Shown: positions 51,109 through 61,964, counted from the stretch's first letter. The stretch is DNA of 64,000 bases from Emiliania huxleyi CCMP1516 (GCF_000372725.1 NW_005195508.1:318372-382371); one strand, 5' to 3'. Notes: a model not told the origin generated them from the sequence alone. Made by a program: numbers and translations.

Positions 51109-54100
51109 CTGCGCGAGCTGAAGGGCAGCCGCCGCCACTGCCTCTTCCGCCACCGCCTTTTCCTCCACCGTCGCCTCCGCCGCCGCCTCTACGGCGCTCT
51201 CCAACGCCTCTGCCAGTCCCTCGCGACCCCATCTCTCATTGGAGCAGGGGCGGGGGCGACGCCGGCAGCAGTGGCCACCACAGCGGTGACCCCAGCATTC
51301 ATGGGTGACGACAATTCATTGGATGAGTGTTTGCGAGCAGAAGCGCGTGTGCTGAATCTAGATCGCACGCCGTGGCATATGACTTGGGTAGGCGTGCGAC
51401 CGCAGCGCGCCCGCCGTAAGCTCGACGGGGCGCGCGTGTCAGCTAGAAGTTTGCCAGTAGAGCTATGAATCCTGGTCTTTTCGAAGACGAGCCCCGCGCC
51501 ACGGGTGCCAGCCGTGCCTCCGCGGGAGTCGCCCTTCGAGCCGCGTCCCGTCGGCACCGTCCCTGAGTGCGTCTCGCCCCTCTGCGGACACACTCGACGA
51601 GGACAGTCCAGCCGACGGGAGGGTTGTTGCACGAATATGGGACAAAAGCGTCGAAAATGTCCCAAAAAAGCGTTTGTCGAGTTTGTTGCAGCCCCACAGC
51701 CGGCGCGCGCTGCCAGGAAGCACCGCTCGCGTGTCGGCGGCACTCCCTGGCACCCAGTGAGTGCCGCGAACCGACCAGACCGATTAGGCTCGACGCCGCG
51801 CTCGCTGTGGGGCTGCCACAAAGTCGCCGCCGAGCGTGCCACCGACGGCGTCCCGTCGGAGGTGATGGAGTGTGAGACCTGAGGCTGCGGAGGTGACGCC
51901 TGAGGTAGCGGTCCGTGCACAGCGACTCAGCCGGCGACCGCCACGGGCTCAGACGAGACTTGTCGACTCGTTCCAGCTCAGCTTCACCGTGGTCCTCGGG
52001 CGTCTGTCGACGTCAGGACCACCCATACAGCTCGCGGGTTTGAGGTCGCAAGAGCCAAGATGGTGGCGTTTGGACATCCCAACCATCACACAAGACAGCC
52101 TGTAGGTGATGGCGGGACGGCGCAGTGTTTGTGGCACTCGGCAGTAGGCACCCGCGGCACGGCCCCGCTGTCGGCTCTCGCGGGCTGCGGAACCGGACCC
52201 AGAAAGGGACGGTCCGGGCGAGTGTGGCAGCTCCTGCGCTAGTATGGGCACCCTCTATTATAGCACTACTGATCCTGGTCATTAGAGCTGCCAGGGATAG
52301 CGTCAGGAGCTGGTAGGAGTCAAAACCCCTCATATTTGAGACATCGTGTCCCATATACTCGTGCAACAACCCGGGAACGAGTCGCGGCTCGCGCGCCGGC
52401 GATAGATTTAGTTGCGGCGAGGTGTGTGTGTGTACGAAGCGCCGATGGCACGACCACCGCTCTGCATCAAAGACCGGGCAAGTAGGTGCCTGTTCATGTT
52501 CCGCGAGGAAGAGGAGGTCTCCCCCCCGGGCCCGGCCTGAGCAGCTACGGGTGGAAGGCAGCCCCTTCGAGTCGAGGAGGGTGGACGGCGCCACCATTGC
52601 CGAGCTCCAATGGCTAGAGACCTGGGCGTCTGCTGATGGTCACGCCGCCCCGCTCGTTCAGTGTCGCCCGCCGCCGCGCCGCGCCGCCGCCCGATGATTA
52701 ATGATTAATTATTATCATCCGATGATTAATAATTAATAAATAAGTACCACACCACCCAGCTCCACTGTACTGCCGGTCTGCTGCTGCCCCCGAGTGTATA
52801 CCGCCGCCTTAATAAGGGTTCGCGCCGTTAGCAACTGCCATGTCGGCTGGTTGTCGGCTGCGGCTCTCGCCCCACTGGAAGCGCGGTCTAGTGCCGCGGC
52901 GCCCAGCCCTCCTGTGGGCCCGCGGCGGCTCGCCGCCGCGGTTCTGCACAATGTGACCGGTCCGGATTCGTCCCGGCGTACCGCCGGTGCCGCTTCCTCG
53001 CCGATTTTTTGCTCAACCACTTAGTCGACAAACTTGTGCCAGAGCTCCTGCTGCTCGGCTGAGCGGCGGAGCCGGCCCCTCGCGGCCGAGGAGTGATGCG
53101 CCAGCACCGGGGCAACAACGCGGGACCGTCTCCGGGCCGTCTCGACACCCTGCGGCTCTTTGAACTCAACCTCGCAGCCCGCTGCGCGGCTCTTTGAGCG
53201 CGAGAGAGGTCGTCTACGAGGCGGCGGCGAGCGCAGGCGGCGCAGGCGGCGGCGGCGCGGCGGCGCGGCGGCGGATCGCGGCGCTGAAAACGGCAGCAGG
53301 CTGCTGCTTGCTGCTGCAGCTGCTGCTGCTGCTGCTGCTGCTCCGCTTCTGCTGATTGTGGGTACGATTCCTCCGATCACCCCGCCCGCCCGCCCCGCCC
53401 CATCCGCCCGTCTCTCCCCGCTTGCCGGCCCGCCCGCCCGCCCGCCCGACCGACCGACCGACCACCCATTCCCATCACCATCTCACATACCTTCATAAAT
53501 AGGCGCTCGAGACCTCCTCTCGCTGCCTACTCGCTGCCTCGAGGGAGGGGGGGAAGAGGTCAGGCAGCAATAATTGCGCTTGGCGCGAGGCCCCTCCCCG
53601 ACAGGCAAGTATTAGACCCACGAAATCCGAGACACCTCCCCCCCGCCCCGATCCCCCCACCCCCTTGCTCCCCTCCCCCCCTTGGGAGGGCCGAAGAGAG
53701 GCGCCCGTGGGGACCCCGCAATTCCCTTCCCCCCTCGGGAGGGGGCCGGACGAGGCGTACCCCGAGGGCCCTGCTCTTTCCTTCGCATAGCGGCCACTCT
53801 TCGGATCGCTGGTCGAGCGACCCGGGCGGGGGATGCCCCGCGCGCCTGACCCAGGCGCGAGATACGAACCTGCGAGGCGTGGCCGCTCATGCGGCCCGAT
53901 GGGGAGGAGTGGGGCGGACTACGGGGATCGGCTTCTTACACAGCCCTTCCCTGCAGCGAGCCCCCTCTAACCCACCCGCGCTAGGTCTCGGGGGACGCAG
54001 GGGTCACACCCGACGACCTCGGGAACTAGCCGGGGGCGGGGCAGTCGGAGAAGGGGCAACTCCGTGCACTGGACGGTCGGCCGCCAGAAAACACGCCTGC

Positions 54101-54280
54101 GTGGATCGCGTCACACCAATCCTCGCTACCCAACGCGGCCAAAGGATATCCACCTCAGAACCTCGAGATACCCCCCTCTGAAAGAGCAAAGAAAACGTGG
54201 CTTGACAAACGCGAAGGCGCGGCCCGTGAGCCGCGCAGCAGTCCGCGCTTCAGTCCAGCTTAACTTCACGGAAGGCCCAC
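51109..54280. other. Gene-poor region
   Basis: No recognisable gene in about 3 kb. Contains an inverted pair around GTTGTTGCACGA(A/G)TAT.GGACA (51624-51652; reversed 52345-52372), an AT-rich patch GATGATTAATGATTAATT (52693-52745), GCTGCTGCT trinucleotides (53318-53345), a CCGACCGACC run (53440-53465), and C-tracts. Short open frames (minus 53021-53380 ending AEQQELWHKFVD; minus 52013-52597) lack domains and are left out. Confidence 0.45.
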
Positions 54281-55234
54281 ATGCTGCCGCCATCGCTGCT
54301 TGCCGCCTCCGAAGACCTCGTCCGCATCCCTTACGGAGCGGGCAGCTCGTCGAGCGAGGTTGCGACTGTCGATGACGTGATTGCCGGCGCCGCGCTGCTG
54401 AGGCGGGAGGCGTGCGCTCGCGCGGCTGCGCTCCGGTCCGGCTCGGCTTCCGCCGACGAGTCTGAGCAGGAGGCTGAGGAGAGCGAGGATGAGCAGCAGC
54501 AGTGGCTCTCGCTGCGCGTTCGACGCCCGGCGGCGGCGGAGGTGGCGGGTAGCATTGGCGGGAAGCTGTGGGACGCCTCCCTTCTCATGTCGGCGTGGCT
54601 GCTGGAGAACCCGAGCTTGCTGCAGCCGGCGGGCTGCCGCACCCCGCGGGTTCTCGAGATCGGCGCCGGGCTCGGCCTGGTTGGGCTCGCAGTCGCGCGA
54701 GCACTGCCCGACGCCCGCATCACAATGTCCGACTACGACCCGGCTGTGCTGCGGAACCTGGGGGAGTCGATACGGCTCAACTTTGCCGGCGCCGCGCCCG
54801 CCGCGCCCGCCGCCGCGCTGGTCGATTTTCGCGACTTTTGCGAGGCGGACGTGGCCGCCTTGCCCCACCTCCCGCCCGCCAGCCCGCTCTGCCGCTACGA
54901 GGGCCTGCTCGGAAGCTTCGACGTCGTCATCGGCTCCGACATCGTCTACGACCACTCGCACGCGCGGATCGCGGCGCTGCTGCGCGCCATGCTCCGCCCC
55001 GCGGCGAACGGATCCGCCGACTCCCACCCGTGCGCTCTCTTTGTCCTCCCGGACGGGCGGCCGCGGCAGGCCGACTTTGTCGCCAGCCTCGGCGCCGCCG
55101 GCCTCAGGTGCCGGATCGAGCGAGTCGGGAGAGACTGTCTGATGTGCCGCCGGATTGCGCGCGAGCACGAGGGGTGGGGGGCGGACGCGTCGTTTTCCAT
55201 CTACAAGGTGCACCGCGCAGCTCAACAGTCCTAG
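54281..55234 (+). CDS. METTL21/FAM86-type protein lysine methyltransferase-like
   Basis: 317 residues, single exon, ATG 54281. Class I AdoMet fold of the Methyltransf_16 family: SIGGKLWDASLLMSAWLLEN (family-typical G..LW..S..L), motif I VLEIGAGLGLVGLAVARALP, motif II/post-I ITMSDYDPAVLRNLGESIRL, and FDVVIGSDIVYDHSHARIAA with the family's (S)D..Y segment. These enzymes methylate lysine in chaperones and translation factors. Target unknown. An acidic DESEQEAEESEDEQQQ insertion precedes the core. Confidence 0.85.
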   Translation: MLPPSLLAASEDLVRIPYGAGSSSSEVATVDDVIAGAALLRREACARAAALRSGSASADESEQEAEESEDEQQQWLSLRVRRPAAAEVAGSIGGKLWDASLLMSAWLLENPSLLQPAGCRTPRVLEIGAGLGLVGLAVARALPDARITMSDYDPAVLRNLGESIRLNFAGAAPAAPAAALVDFRDFCEADVAALPHLPPASPLCRYEGLLGSFDVVIGSDIVYDHSHARIAALLRAMLRPAANGSADSHPCALFVLPDGRPRQADFVASLGAAGLRCRIERVGRDCLMCRRIAREHEGWGADASFSIYKVHRAAQQS

Positions 55235-55569
55235 CCGAGCGCACACGATATAGCTCGGGCGCAGGGGGGTGCGAGGAGCTGCGTGAGGGCGTGCGAGGCT
55301 GTGAGCTTGAGGCCGTAAATAAATAAATAAAAACGAAACCCTCTCTGAGATGGGTAAAAAGCTCTTGAGGCCGTGGAGCGGAGGGAATCTCGCCGCATTC
55401 TTACACACATTAATCATTATTCACATATACAGCAGAGGATAGAAATCAGTCACGCGCGCCGCCATCTCGGTTTACCGAAGAAGCTCGCGCGTCCTCGACT
55501 GTGCCCCGCGGGCCCGGTCCGCGGCGGTCGGGGGGTGCCCCCGGGGCCCCCGCGCGCAGTGCCAGACGC
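55235..55569. other. 3' flank of the methyltransferase gene
   Basis: Contains AAATAAATAAATAAAAACG then GAGATGGGTAAAAAG (55314-55362), matching 24222-24272. Confidence 0.55.
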
Positions 55570-56960
55570 CAGACCGCCCTGAGCCCTGGCTGTCAGGCTG
55601 TCAGGTGCTGTCAGGTGATCTGTCGGGCTGTCGGGCAGCTGTCAGGCACTGTCAGGTGCCTCTGTCAGACCAGCTGTCAGGTGCTGTCAGTGCTGTCGGG
55701 TGCTGTCGGGTGCATGTCTGACAGGCGAGGGGTTCTGTAGCTGTCAGGTGCTGTCGGAGCTGTCGGGTGTTGCTGTCACAGACGCTGTCGGAGCTGTCAG
55801 GCTGCTGCTGCTGTCAGACGGTGGGCTGTTGCTGTCAGGTGCTGTCAGGTGGTGCTGTCGGGGTGCTGTCAGGCTGTGACACACACCAGCCACACTTATG
55901 ACACTATCAAGAGGAGACCAGCAGGACTCTACTACACATACATACTCTAGCCTCTACTCTGCCTCCGGTCCCACCATCTTTTTCATGGTGGACGTCACCA
56001 TCTTCTTGTCTGCCGCACTGAGAGAATAGCAGAGAGGCAGGGTGGAGTGCTTCTTCAGGTACACCTTGCTGATGATCTGGTAGTTGCTGGTCCAGCGGAA
56101 GGCCTCCCCATCGTTGTCGCTCGTCAGCTTGTAGTACTTGTGCACGCTCTGTTCTGGTAGCGCGGGCCGTCTGGGGGGGTCCCGTCACCCTTCACCTCAC
56201 GGTACCACCGGAGGATAAAGAGGCCCTTGGGGTCGTTGATGAAGACCCCGTTGCTGCGCTGACTCATGGAGAGCTGGCGCAGGTACTCTGCGCTGGAGCT
56301 GCCAGTGGCGCGGCGCGCGTCTACTGTGCCGTCGGCGACGGCCACCTGCTCAATGTTGCCGATGGCAAAGACCTTGGAGCTGTCCTCCATGGTGAAGAGC
56401 ACCGCAACTGCGAAGAGAAAGAGAAGAGGGAGAGATGAGGATGCACGTCTTATGTGTGTGTGTGACAGGCGGGCAAGGGCGTGGTCACCGTCATCATCAT
56501 CCATGTAGAAGTCGAGCTCCTCATCCACATCCTCGCCCCGCTGCTGATGGGACTTGTGATGAGCCGCTTGACGTGGAAGCGGAGCTTGCGATCCTTTGAC
56601 TCCTCCTGGATGGAGACGTTGAAATCTGCCAGCAGCTTACCCTCAATGGGGCACAAGAAAGAGGCTCTACGGGGTCTGTGTACGGTCTGTGCTGCTGTCG
56701 GGCTGTCAGGCTGTCAGCGCTGCTGTCAGGCCACTGTGTGCTGTCGGGCTGTCAGGCAGCTGTCAGGCTGTCACGTTAGGGCCTGACAGCGACGGAACCC
56801 CTCGCCTGCCAGACTCTGCTGTCAGGCTGTCAGACACGTGCTGTCAGACTGTCAGAGAAAGTGCTGTCAGCGCTGTCAGGCTGTCGGGCACTGTCAGGCG
56901 CTGTCCGGGTATTTGCTTTCAGGCTGTCAGACCAGGGCTCAGAGACCGCCCAGAGCCGCA
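55570..56960. mobile_element. 1.4-kb element with CTGTCAGG-rich arms around a cargo gene
   Basis: Both arms (55570-55880; 56675-56960) are dense in CTGTCAGG/CTGTCGGG. Outermost motifs are inverted (GACCGCCCTGAGCCCTGG on the left; CCAGGGCTCAGAGACCGCCC on the right), as are inner ones (GGCGAGGGGTTC versus GAACCCCTCGCC). A small multi-exon minus-strand gene lies between. Foldback-type or TIR element is the best guess; no transposase seen. Confidence 0.45.
55951..56656 (-). CDS. Unrecognised protein inside the CTGTCAGG element
   Basis: Minus reading, at least three exons: IEGKLLADFNVSIQEESKDR, KLRFHVKRLITSPISSG; LFTMEDSSKVFAIGNIEQVA, VADGTVDARRATGSSSAEYL, RQLSMSQRSNGVFINDPKGL, FILRWYREVKGDGTPPDGPR; and SVHKYYKLTSDNDGEAFRWT, SNYQIISKVYLKKHSTLPLC, stop 55951. 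An MDEELDFYMDDDDGD acidic stretch lies between the first two. Codon composition is less GC-rich than neighbours. The 5' end runs toward the right arm. No family recognised. Confidence 0.45.
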
Positions 56961-57184
56961 GTGGCCGCGTGAAGGGCAACCGCCTCGCCTCCCACTTAAC
57001 TCCGTGTTTGGCGAAATTTGTGGAAAATTAGCACTCATGTCTAGCATCCCGTGTCTAGCGTAAGCCGTAAGCAGCACATCTCTCTGTCCTCGAGCACTCG
57101 CCCCCCAAACGTAAATGAGCTGTGCGACAAGAGTTTCAGCTGACTCGCGACTGGCAGCTCCAAATTAGATCCTCGACCGAAATG

Positions 57185-57580
57185 CTAGCCTTGACTCGTG
57201 GAGCCCACAACCTTGCCAACCACTAGTGGGACGGCCGCGCCGAGGCGCCGCACTCGCAGGCAGTGCTGCCCCTTCGCCGCGGACAGAAAGAGGCCCTCGG
57301 CGTGCTGCACCGACTCAATGGGCTCGTTGTTGAAGGCGAGGAGCTCATCGTGCACAAGCAGGCCCGCCTCCGCCGCGGCGCCCGTTGCAGAGGTGACTAC
57401 CACGTGCTTTGTTCGCTCGCGGAACGTGGAGCCCATCACCACCGCATAGACACCGTTCTTCCGCTTCCCCGACTGGTCTGCGAGAGTCACACCGCAGGTA
57501 CCGCAGTCGCCGAGCGCGTGGGGCTTCGTGAGCGTAAGCTCGAGCGTGCTGCCCGAGGGCTCGGCCAGTTTTTTCGGCAT
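57185..57580 (-). CDS. Small PDZ-domain protein
   Basis: 131 residues from ATG 57580: MPKKLAEPSGSTLELTLTKP, CGTCGVTLADQSGKRKNGVY, then AVVMGSTFRERTKHVVVTSA, TGAAAEAGLLVHDELLAFNN and EPIESVQHAEGLFLSAAKGQ, HCLRVRR. The sequence A..AGL...D.L...N..(P)I....H.......A.G....L.V.R is the standard PDZ fold, which binds C-terminal peptides. The carboxylate-binding GLGF loop is atypical (NGVYAVVM). Single exon, stop 57185. A foldback element lies just upstream. Confidence 0.65.
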   Translation of the reverse strand: MPKKLAEPSGSTLELTLTKPHALGDCGTCGVTLADQSGKRKNGVYAVVMGSTFRERTKHVVVTSATGAAAEAGLLVHDELLAFNNEPIESVQHAEGLFLSAAKGQHCLRVRRLGAAVPLVVGKVVGSTSQG

Positions 57581-57641
57581 CAAAGCGGCGCTTGTTGTCC
57601 GGCGTGCAACAACAGCAAAAAAAGAGAATTCTCACTTGGCG

Positions 57642-58034
57642 CGCTGAGTGCGCTTCTTAGCTCCCCGGCCCTGGATGTGAGGCTAATGACTGCACTCCAA
57701 GTGCTCCAAGTTGAGACGTAAATCCATTTCCATCTTTCTTTCGGCCTCACCTACTCCAAGAACTCCACAACCCCCACACATTTGCATTCAGCGACGGGCC
57801 GCCGCTCCGAGGCTCCGAGGCAGCGATGCTGCGGGAGGTAGGTAGTGTAATGTTATCGGACACGGCTCCGGGCTCTGATGCTGTGAGCGCCTTAGGCTGT
57901 ACCCACCCACGTTTCCTCGCTCACCCCGTTCCGTTTCCTTTCATTCAGTGTTTCTCTACAGCACTTGGAGCACTTGGAGTGCAATCATTAGCCTCACATC
58001 CAGGGCCGGGGAGCTCAGAAGCGCACCCAGCGGG
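57642..58034. mobile_element. About 390-bp foldback/MITE-like element
   Basis: Left arm 57645-57710 and right arm 57964-58030 are reverse complements with about three differences in 65 bp (TTAGCTCCCCGGCCCTGGAT / ATCCAGGGCCGGGGAGCTCA). No coding sequence between. Single-arm relatives occur at 28908-28957 and 29364-29435. Confidence 0.75.
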
Positions 58035-58092
58035 CCGGATGATCGGGATCGGGTTGCGGGCAAGAACAGCACCCTCTCGTTTCCTCTCTAGT

Positions 58093-58232
58093 TTCCCGAG
58101 GAAACTCCGCAAAAATCGTCAATTTCACGGGCTCTGAGCCGAGTCTGAGGCTGGTTTGGGCCCACAACGCTCAGGACATGATGTTTCCCTTTGCGGAGCT
58201 CAACCTCAAGCACTCGCCCGCGGAGTACTTCA
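58093..58232 (+). CDS. Possible exon of an unrecognised gene
   Basis: After a pyrimidine-rich acceptor (CCTCTCTAG at 58092), the frame reads KIVNFTGSEPSLRLVWAHNA, QDMMFPFAELNLKHSPAEYF, KPS and ends at a consensus donor CGG|GTAAGT (58233). Could be a 5' exon of the WW/armadillo gene or of an independent gene; no further exon could be joined with confidence. Confidence 0.3.
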
Positions 58233-58547
58233 AGCCATCGGGTAAGTATGACGCGCTGTTTGAATGACCACACATGCGGCACGGCCATTTCGACTCGTGA
58301 AGGAAGACTGGCTCGATCGAAAGATTCCTCCAGATAGGCATGTTGCCTCTGCACATGTCGCGATGTCGGGGACTGAGGGTGGAGGGGAGTCCGAGGAGAG
58401 CCCGAGGAGCACGCACACGCCGCTCGCGCCTTCCTTCCTGCCTTACGTTAGCCTTGAGTTGAGTTCTCGCTGCTTAAAAGAAAAGAAAACATCCAAGTCC
58501 CAGCGGAAGTGCCCTCCGAGAGGAGACGCCTTCGCAGAGCTTGCAAG

Positions 58548-61500
58548 ATGCCCACCGACTCTGACCTTCTCGACACGCCGGAAGCGCGTTCGCTCCTCTC
58601 TGCCGGCGTTCCTGCGGCCGAGGTCCTGGCCGGCCTCAAGCAGCAGACGGCGGAGGCGGCTCCGACTCTCCTCCGGCGACGCTCATCCAACCTCGGTGAG
58701 GCGCCGTTGCCGGCTGGCTGGGAGGAGCGTTTCGACCCTGCAACCGGCCGCAGGTACTACGTCGATTTCAACACCCAGAGCACCTCGTGGACGCGTCCAA
58801 ATGAGGCCGCGTCGTCGGGCAAGAAGACTCCAAAGGAGATGTCGGCTGGGCTTGTACCGTCCGGCCGCAGCGGCAGCTTTAGAAGCAGCAACCGTGGATC
58901 AGCCCGGCAAGAAGCTCGAGGCGGCCTGGACCCCGACGCGGCAGCGGCACTCGCTGTCGCCGAGGCGGCCGAGGCTGCCGAGGCTGCCGAGGCGGCGAGT
59001 CGCGGCCCGACTCCGACAAAGAAGGGCAAGGGCGCCGTACACAAGATGAACAAGGAGCTCCGCAAGCTCGGTGTCTTTGGTGCCGCGCAGGGGGGTGACA
59101 GCGGCAGCCGTGCCTCCCCTTCCCCCTCACCCTCTCCCTCCATCTCGCCACCGCCGCCCACCGGCTCGCCGGTCCGCAACTTCCCCTCGGCGGCCGCGGC
59201 CCTGGCCACCGACAAGTCGTCCCCGCAAGGCATGCTCGCGCTCCTGCGCAACGAGCGGACTCCGCCGGCGGAGCGCGAGGAGGTCGCGCAGGGGCTGCGC
59301 GCCTACTGCGCCACGGCGCCCGCCTCAGACCCAACCCCGCTGAGGCTGCTCGACGCGCTTGGGAGCTCGTCGCAGCCGCGGGTGCAGCAGCCGCTGTGCG
59401 ACGCCCTCGCCTCGGCTGGGGAGGCGCATCACGCGCCCCTGCTCGAGTCTGGGGCCGTGCTCTACGCCGCGCCGCTGCTCTCATCGCCGATCGAGGGCGT
59501 CCAGCGCGCCGCCCTTCGCCTCCTCCTCGCGCTCTGCAGCGGCGACTGCGCGGCGCAGGTGGCCGGCGTGGGCGCCGCGCCCACGCTGCTCGGCTTGCTC
59601 TCATCAGCAGCGCCCGCCGAGAGCCGCTCTATCGCGCTCAGGCTCATCTCGGAGCTCCTCTCCTCTGCCCAAGGCGCCCGCGCGCTGCTCGCCGCTGGCG
59701 CCGCCGAGACGCTCTGTGTGGCCCTCATCCACGCCTCTGGCGTCGCAAAGGGGTGGGGCGGCGGCGACGCGGCTCGCGGCAAGGAGGAGGCGCGCCTGAC
59801 CATCGACTGCCTCTGCTCGGTCAACTCGACCGACCCCGCGGCGGTGCAGCGCGCCGTGCGAAACACATCGGCGATGCCGTCCATCGTGGCGCTCACCGGC
59901 ACCGACGACGAGCGCGCCCGCTCCAGCGCGATGATGCTGCTCTCGTCGCTCGCCCCGCAGAACGCGGGCGAGGTGGTCGCCTCCGGCGGCATCGCGATGC
60001 TGTGCGAGACGCTCAGCCGCGGCGCGACCGACCAGACGCTCCACACGCTTGCTCAGCTGTCGCAGTCGGCGGTGCACGCCGTGGCGATCGCGCAGCAGCC
60101 GGGCGCGCTCGCGACGCTCTGCAGCCTGGTGGGCCAGCCGCACGTCCGCGAGCTCGCCATCTCGGTCCTCTCCAACCTCTGCGCGCTCGGAGCGCTTCCC
60201 ACCGACGCGCTCGCCGGGCCCGACGACCTCCACCGGCTCGTCGCGCCGCTGCTGCAGGGAGGGCTCCCGCCATCGCAGCGCGCCGGCCTCCTCTCCCTCC
60301 TGTCACGCGCCGCTCTGGAGGGGCCTGGCCGCCAGGCACTCGCCGCAGTCGGAGCGCCGCCGCTGCTCGTGGCGGCCGCCGACAGCGGCGACGCCAACGA
60401 GGCGGTGCACGGGCTGCAGGCGCTCGCCCATCTGGCGGCCGACGAGCGGTTCCGCTCACAGCTGTCTGGCTGGGGAGCACTGCGGCCGCTCTGCCACTCG
60501 CTCGACCCTGCCCGCGCGTTGGACCCGCGGGCGCGCGCCGTCGCCCTCTCCGCCGTCGCGAACGTCTCCTTTGTGGAGCCGGCGGCTCTGCTGGAGGCGG
60601 GCGCGGCGCCAAGGCTCTGCGCTCTCCTCGGCGAGAGCGAGCCGCACCTCCTCCGCATGGCGCTCACGGCCATCGTCAACCTCTCGGCCGACCCCGCCGC
60701 TGTGCCGCACCACTGCATCGCCGACATGCTCGCCGCTGGCGCTCCCGCCGCCGCGGTCCGCCTCCTCGACTATTTCGACCTCGAGATCCGCACCGCCGCG
60801 GCGGGCGCCGTCGCAGCCCTGGCGAGGCTGCCCCTGTTTGCCGAGGGCCTCGCGGCAGCCGGCGGCGGCGCCAGCCTCGCCCGGCTCCTCGGGCAGACCG
60901 CCCTGGCCGACGAGCCTCGCGTCCACGCCATCGCGAGCGCGATGACGCCGCTCCTCGTCGACGAGGCGTCGCGCGGCGCGGCTCGGGCGGCCGGCGGCGT
61001 CGCGGCGCTGAGCGGCGCCCTCCAGGCGATCGGCAGCTCGGACACGCGCCTGGCTCTCTTGGTGGCGCTCGACGCCCTCGTCGGCGGTGACTGGGGTCTC
61101 GCTTACACCGAGGCTGGCTGGGCACCGCTGATCGGCGCGCTGTCACAGTCGTCCAAGGCGATCGTCCTCGCCGCCGCGCGCGCCGCCGCCGCCACGCTAG
61201 AGACTCCTGGCGGTCGCGACTCGCTTGCGAACGGACGCGATTTGCTCCTGGTTTGCGCGACGCTCTGGGCGCTCTCGCGCGAGCACGCCAGCCTCGCTGC
61301 GGGCGCCTCAGCCGCCCACGTCGCCCTCCTCCGCCGCCCGGCCGGCTTGGAGGCCGATGGGGAGGGCGGCCTCCTCGCGCCCGCCCTCGCGCTGCTCGTC
61401 GAGGTGGCGGACGAGCCGCGCTTCGCAGGCCGCCTCGCCGCCGCCGGAGCGCTGCCGGCGCTGCTGCCGCTCCTCCAAGGCGAGCACGAGCACGCGCTGG

Positions 61501-61964
61501 TCGTGGCGCGCAGCCTCTCGCCCCTCCTCAAAGACGACGCCGCGCGCGAGGCGGCTTGCACCACGGCCAACGTCCGCGCCGTCGCCGCGGCGCTCCTCGC
61601 CGCCGAGCGGGAGGAGGCGCGCCTCGCTCTCTCGCTCGCCCTCGTTGAGCTTGTCGATGGCGACTTTGGCCGAGTGCACGCCGCGGGCGGCTGGCCGGCT
61701 GTCGTCGCCGCCCTCGCCGCCGCCGCGAGCACGGCGTCGCCTCAAATGGCAAGCCTCGCCTCGGGCGCCTTCGAGCCGCTGGTGTCGTTCCTGCCGGCCG
61801 AGGCGTCCGCACTCTCCAAGGCACCCACGCAGCCAGCGTCGCCCTCGGCTCTGGTCGACGCGCTCGCGCTCCACGAGGCGGCGACGGCGCAGCTGCTGCC
61901 AGAGCCGCTCAAGCCGGTGGCGCGCGAGAGCCCAGGCGGCATGATGGCCGCCGACCTCGACTAG
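58548..61964 (+). CDS. WW-domain plus armadillo-repeat protein
   Basis: 1138 residues, apparently single exon from ATG 58548. WW domain at about 53-84 (LPAGWEERFDPATGRRYYVD, FNTQSTSWTRP; W58 and W81 present), which binds proline-rich ligands. Low-complexity Ala/Ser spacer, then from about 220 to the end a long array of helical repeats of armadillo/HEAT type: for example ESGAVLYAAPLLSSPIEGVQ, AALRLLLALCSGDCAAQVAG, AGAAETLCVALIHASG, GGIAMLCETLSRGATDQTLH and LAISVLSNLCALGALPTDAL. No catalytic domain; a scaffold or adaptor by architecture. Combined WW+ARM proteins of this length are uncommon in plants and animals to my knowledge. Confidence 0.85.
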   Translation: MPTDSDLLDTPEARSLLSAGVPAAEVLAGLKQQTAEAAPTLLRRRSSNLGEAPLPAGWEERFDPATGRRYYVDFNTQSTSWTRPNEAASSGKKTPKEMSAGLVPSGRSGSFRSSNRGSARQEARGGLDPDAAAALAVAEAAEAAEAAEAASRGPTPTKKGKGAVHKMNKELRKLGVFGAAQGGDSGSRASPSPSPSPSISPPPPTGSPVRNFPSAAAALATDKSSPQGMLALLRNERTPPAEREEVAQGLRAYCATAPASDPTPLRLLDALGSSSQPRVQQPLCDALASAGEAHHAPLLESGAVLYAAPLLSSPIEGVQRAALRLLLALCSGDCAAQVAGVGAAPTLLGLLSSAAPAESRSIALRLISELLSSAQGARALLAAGAAETLCVALIHASGVAKGWGGGDAARGKEEARLTIDCLCSVNSTDPAAVQRAVRNTSAMPSIVALTGTDDERARSSAMMLLSSLAPQNAGEVVASGGIAMLCETLSRGATDQTLHTLAQLSQSAVHAVAIAQQPGALATLCSLVGQPHVRELAISVLSNLCALGALPTDALAGPDDLHRLVAPLLQGGLPPSQRAGLLSLLSRAALEGPGRQALAAVGAPPLLVAAADSGDANEAVHGLQALAHLAADERFRSQLSGWGALRPLCHSLDPARALDPRARAVALSAVANVSFVEPAALLEAGAAPRLCALLGESEPHLLRMALTAIVNLSADPAAVPHHCIADMLAAGAPAAAVRLLDYFDLEIRTAAAGAVAALARLPLFAEGLAAAGGGASLARLLGQTALADEPRVHAIASAMTPLLVDEASRGAARAAGGVAALSGALQAIGSSDTRLALLVALDALVGGDWGLAYTEAGWAPLIGALSQSSKAIVLAAARAAAATLETPGGRDSLANGRDLLLVCATLWALSREHASLAAGASAAHVALLRRPAGLEADGEGGLLAPALALLVEVADEPRFAGRLAAAGALPALLPLLQGEHEHALVVARSLSPLLKDDAAREAACTTANVRAVAAALLAAEREEARLALSLALVELVDGDFGRVHAAGGWPAVVAALAAAASTASPQMASLASGAFEPLVSFLPAEASALSKAPTQPASPSALVDALALHEAATAQLLPEPLKPVARESPGGMMAADLD

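Noticed and set aside
52013-53380. Minus-strand frames of 119-194 codons
   Set aside because: No domain, biased composition and overlapping alternatives; not better than chance in DNA this GC-rich.
59396-61090. 564-codon plus-strand frame rich in Arg/Ala
   Set aside because: Frame-shifted shadow of the WW/armadillo gene; composition is typical of an out-of-frame GC-rich exon.
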